A DNA stretch of 64,000 bases, from assembly GCA_000333855.2 (NCBI GenBank), contig CM007334.1, positions 153,899 to 217,898 on the forward strand. The letters run 5' to 3'. The notes under the pieces were generated by a model that had not been told where the DNA came from, ran no database searches, and saw only the letters and a list, made by a program, of their open reading frames with translations. Shown piece by piece: positions 62,432 through 64,000 of the stretch. Each line of letters starts with the position of its first letter. Within the stretch, counting starts at the first letter, position 1. The position numbers were made by a program, and so were the translations under genes. Origin of the DNA: Endotrypanum monterogeii (taxonomy: Eukaryota > Euglenozoa > Kinetoplastea > Trypanosomatida > Trypanosomatidae).

Positions 62432-63907
62432 TTTGTTGCGATGAGAGGAGGAGGGGCGTGTGTGTGTGTGTATGGATCGCACCACCTTTACGTCTAACGA
62501 GGGAGCCGGTTGGAAGTGTTCGTGTTAAGTGAATAGTGTGTGAGTGGGTGGAAGGAGGCGTTTCTTTTTTTTTTTTTGAGGGGAGGGAGGGTGGAAGAAA
62601 ATTATTATTCGTGCTTACAACGTGCCAGTTATGTTGGTTGCACCAAGAAAGGGGATGAGGAGGGGACGGGAGGGGGGGGGGGGATTATACAGAGATACGG
62701 GCAGAGAGAGTGGGAGGGCACGGCATCGCAGAAATAGACTTCCACGCCAAAGAGTTCACGTGCGTGTGTGTCTTTGTTTGTGCCTAGGGGGGGGGGGCTG
62801 AGTCAGAGGGAACAGAGCCTATTAAATGATTCGAAAAAAAAAATGTTGTGAGATGTTTTTTTTCTTTTTTTGACACTCTTTGTGATGGTTTCATGCGTTG
62901 ATAAGCTTCCACGCATGCACCCCACACCCGTGTGCATATCTATATATGTACATATGTGTGTGTATACATGAGACTTTTTTTTTTCTTGCTCCCTTGTGGA
63001 TACCAACGCGTGTGGGTACCACTGCTAGAGAAATCGACACACACACACACATGCACAGACATGCGTGTACATTCACAGTAGCGAGATGTTCACTTGTGCG
63101 CTATCACAGAAACTTAAAAAAAAGCGAAAAACAGAGAGAGGTGATCATATGAGCCTCCGGTGAAGAAAATAGTGAAGAGAGACCACTCATAGACGAACAC
63201 ATTTTCCTGAGTACAAAAACAACAAAAAACGGTGAATTGGAAAAAAAAAATGAGACTAAACATGCAAACACACACACACATATATGCAAACACACACACA
63301 CACACACACATGCACACACACACACAACTTCAACAACAACAACAAAAAAGGATGTCAAAGACGGCTGTTACGAGCATAGGTGTGCATGCGCATTGTATGG
63401 ATGACATGTTATGACTCGATCAAGTGTAGACGGAAGAACGTGCCTCGCTAGCTTATTCGAGTTTTGAGAAAAGCAAAGAAAAACGATATAAAAAAGCAAA
63501 AGAAAGCAAAACGACCCAGGAAAGAAAAAAAATAAATAGGAAGCGACACAGCGATATCGTAACCACAACAATAGTGACCCCCGAAGAGGCGAGCAAGAAG
63601 AACGAAGCGTAGCGACAGAAAAGTCAAAAATACAAATCTCTACTATATTTAAATATATATATATACATATATGTATATATATGTATATGCATAGTACTTG
63701 TGTTTTCAGTGACGGGCGAGGGGAGGGGGAAAAAAAGGAGAAACAAAGACGACATTCAACGACAGCAACAACATTGAGCTAAAAGAAATGCAACATCAAC
63801 AGAAAACTCTTTGATGTAACCCATCTGTGTTCTCTCGTCAACTGAGGCATTTGAAGCGGCGGGCATTGTCACACAAGCCCTGATTTTTATTACCCCATCC
63901 CTTCCAT

Positions 63908-63959
<52 letters not shown>

Positions 63960-64000
63960 AGTAGTATTCTCTTCTTTTCTTCGTTACCGTTTATCGGTAT
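62432..64000. other. Terminal spacer, no gene seen
   Basis: Contains GT/CA tracts (62459-62470, 63269-63320), TA tracts at about 63645-63695 and 63921-63956, and A-runs. No coding-like frame up to the window end. Confidence 0.6.

Overview
The window looks like nuclear DNA of a trypanosomatid, most likely a Leishmania-type (Leishmaniinae) flagellate. The protein genes are intron-less and well separated. They sit in two long same-strand blocks, and the spacers are full of pyrimidine/purine tracts, (CA)n, (TA)n and homopolymers, as expected for trans-spliced polycistronic units. The gene families point the same way: an amastin-like pair, a delta-9-type desaturase fused to cytochrome b5, ELO elongases and SK-like K+ channels. 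From memory, the order cystathionine lyase-like / desaturase / elongase resembles part of Leishmania chromosome 14; that synteny was not checked.

Layout. Four plus-strand genes come first (46-10754): an FAD/NAD oxidoreductase, NudC, a PLP-dependent cystathionine lyase-like enzyme, and a membrane-anchored GT1 glycosyltransferase. From 11791 to the right end all 18 genes are on the minus strand. The two units therefore converge at about 10755-11790, a transcription-termination type strand switch with a dense G-quadruplex motif. The minus unit, left to right, holds: two nearly identical amastin-like genes; an SH3/coiled-coil gene split by a frameshift; a frameshifted desaturase copy, a HYPK-like gene and an intact desaturase copy; two K+ channel subunits, one with a GYSD filter; a gene-free stretch of about 3.7 kb with an assembly gap (Ns 37935-38373); a type I membrane protein; a small coiled-coil protein; UTP12; an LYR-motif protein; a SPOUT methyltransferase; two or three unknowns; an LSD1-type zinc-finger protein; a degenerate ELO paralogue; and a standard ELO elongase.

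Themes. Three or four genes concern acyl-lipid modification (two desaturases, one elongase, one degenerate elongase). Four paralogue pairs occur in 64 kb: amastin-like, desaturase, K+ channel and ELO. The desaturase pair is a mosaic of identical and diverged blocks, which suggests gene conversion. Three genes carry single-base frame problems, so assembly or sequencing indels need to be excluded before calling pseudogenes. No tRNA, rRNA, CRISPR array, transposase or telomeric repeat was recognised. I found no clearly new multi-gene system. The most unusual items are the K+ channel with the altered filter, the degenerate ELO protein, the desaturase mosaic, the HYPK gene enclosed by identical direct repeats, and a 26-bp-stem hairpin at 57397-57467.
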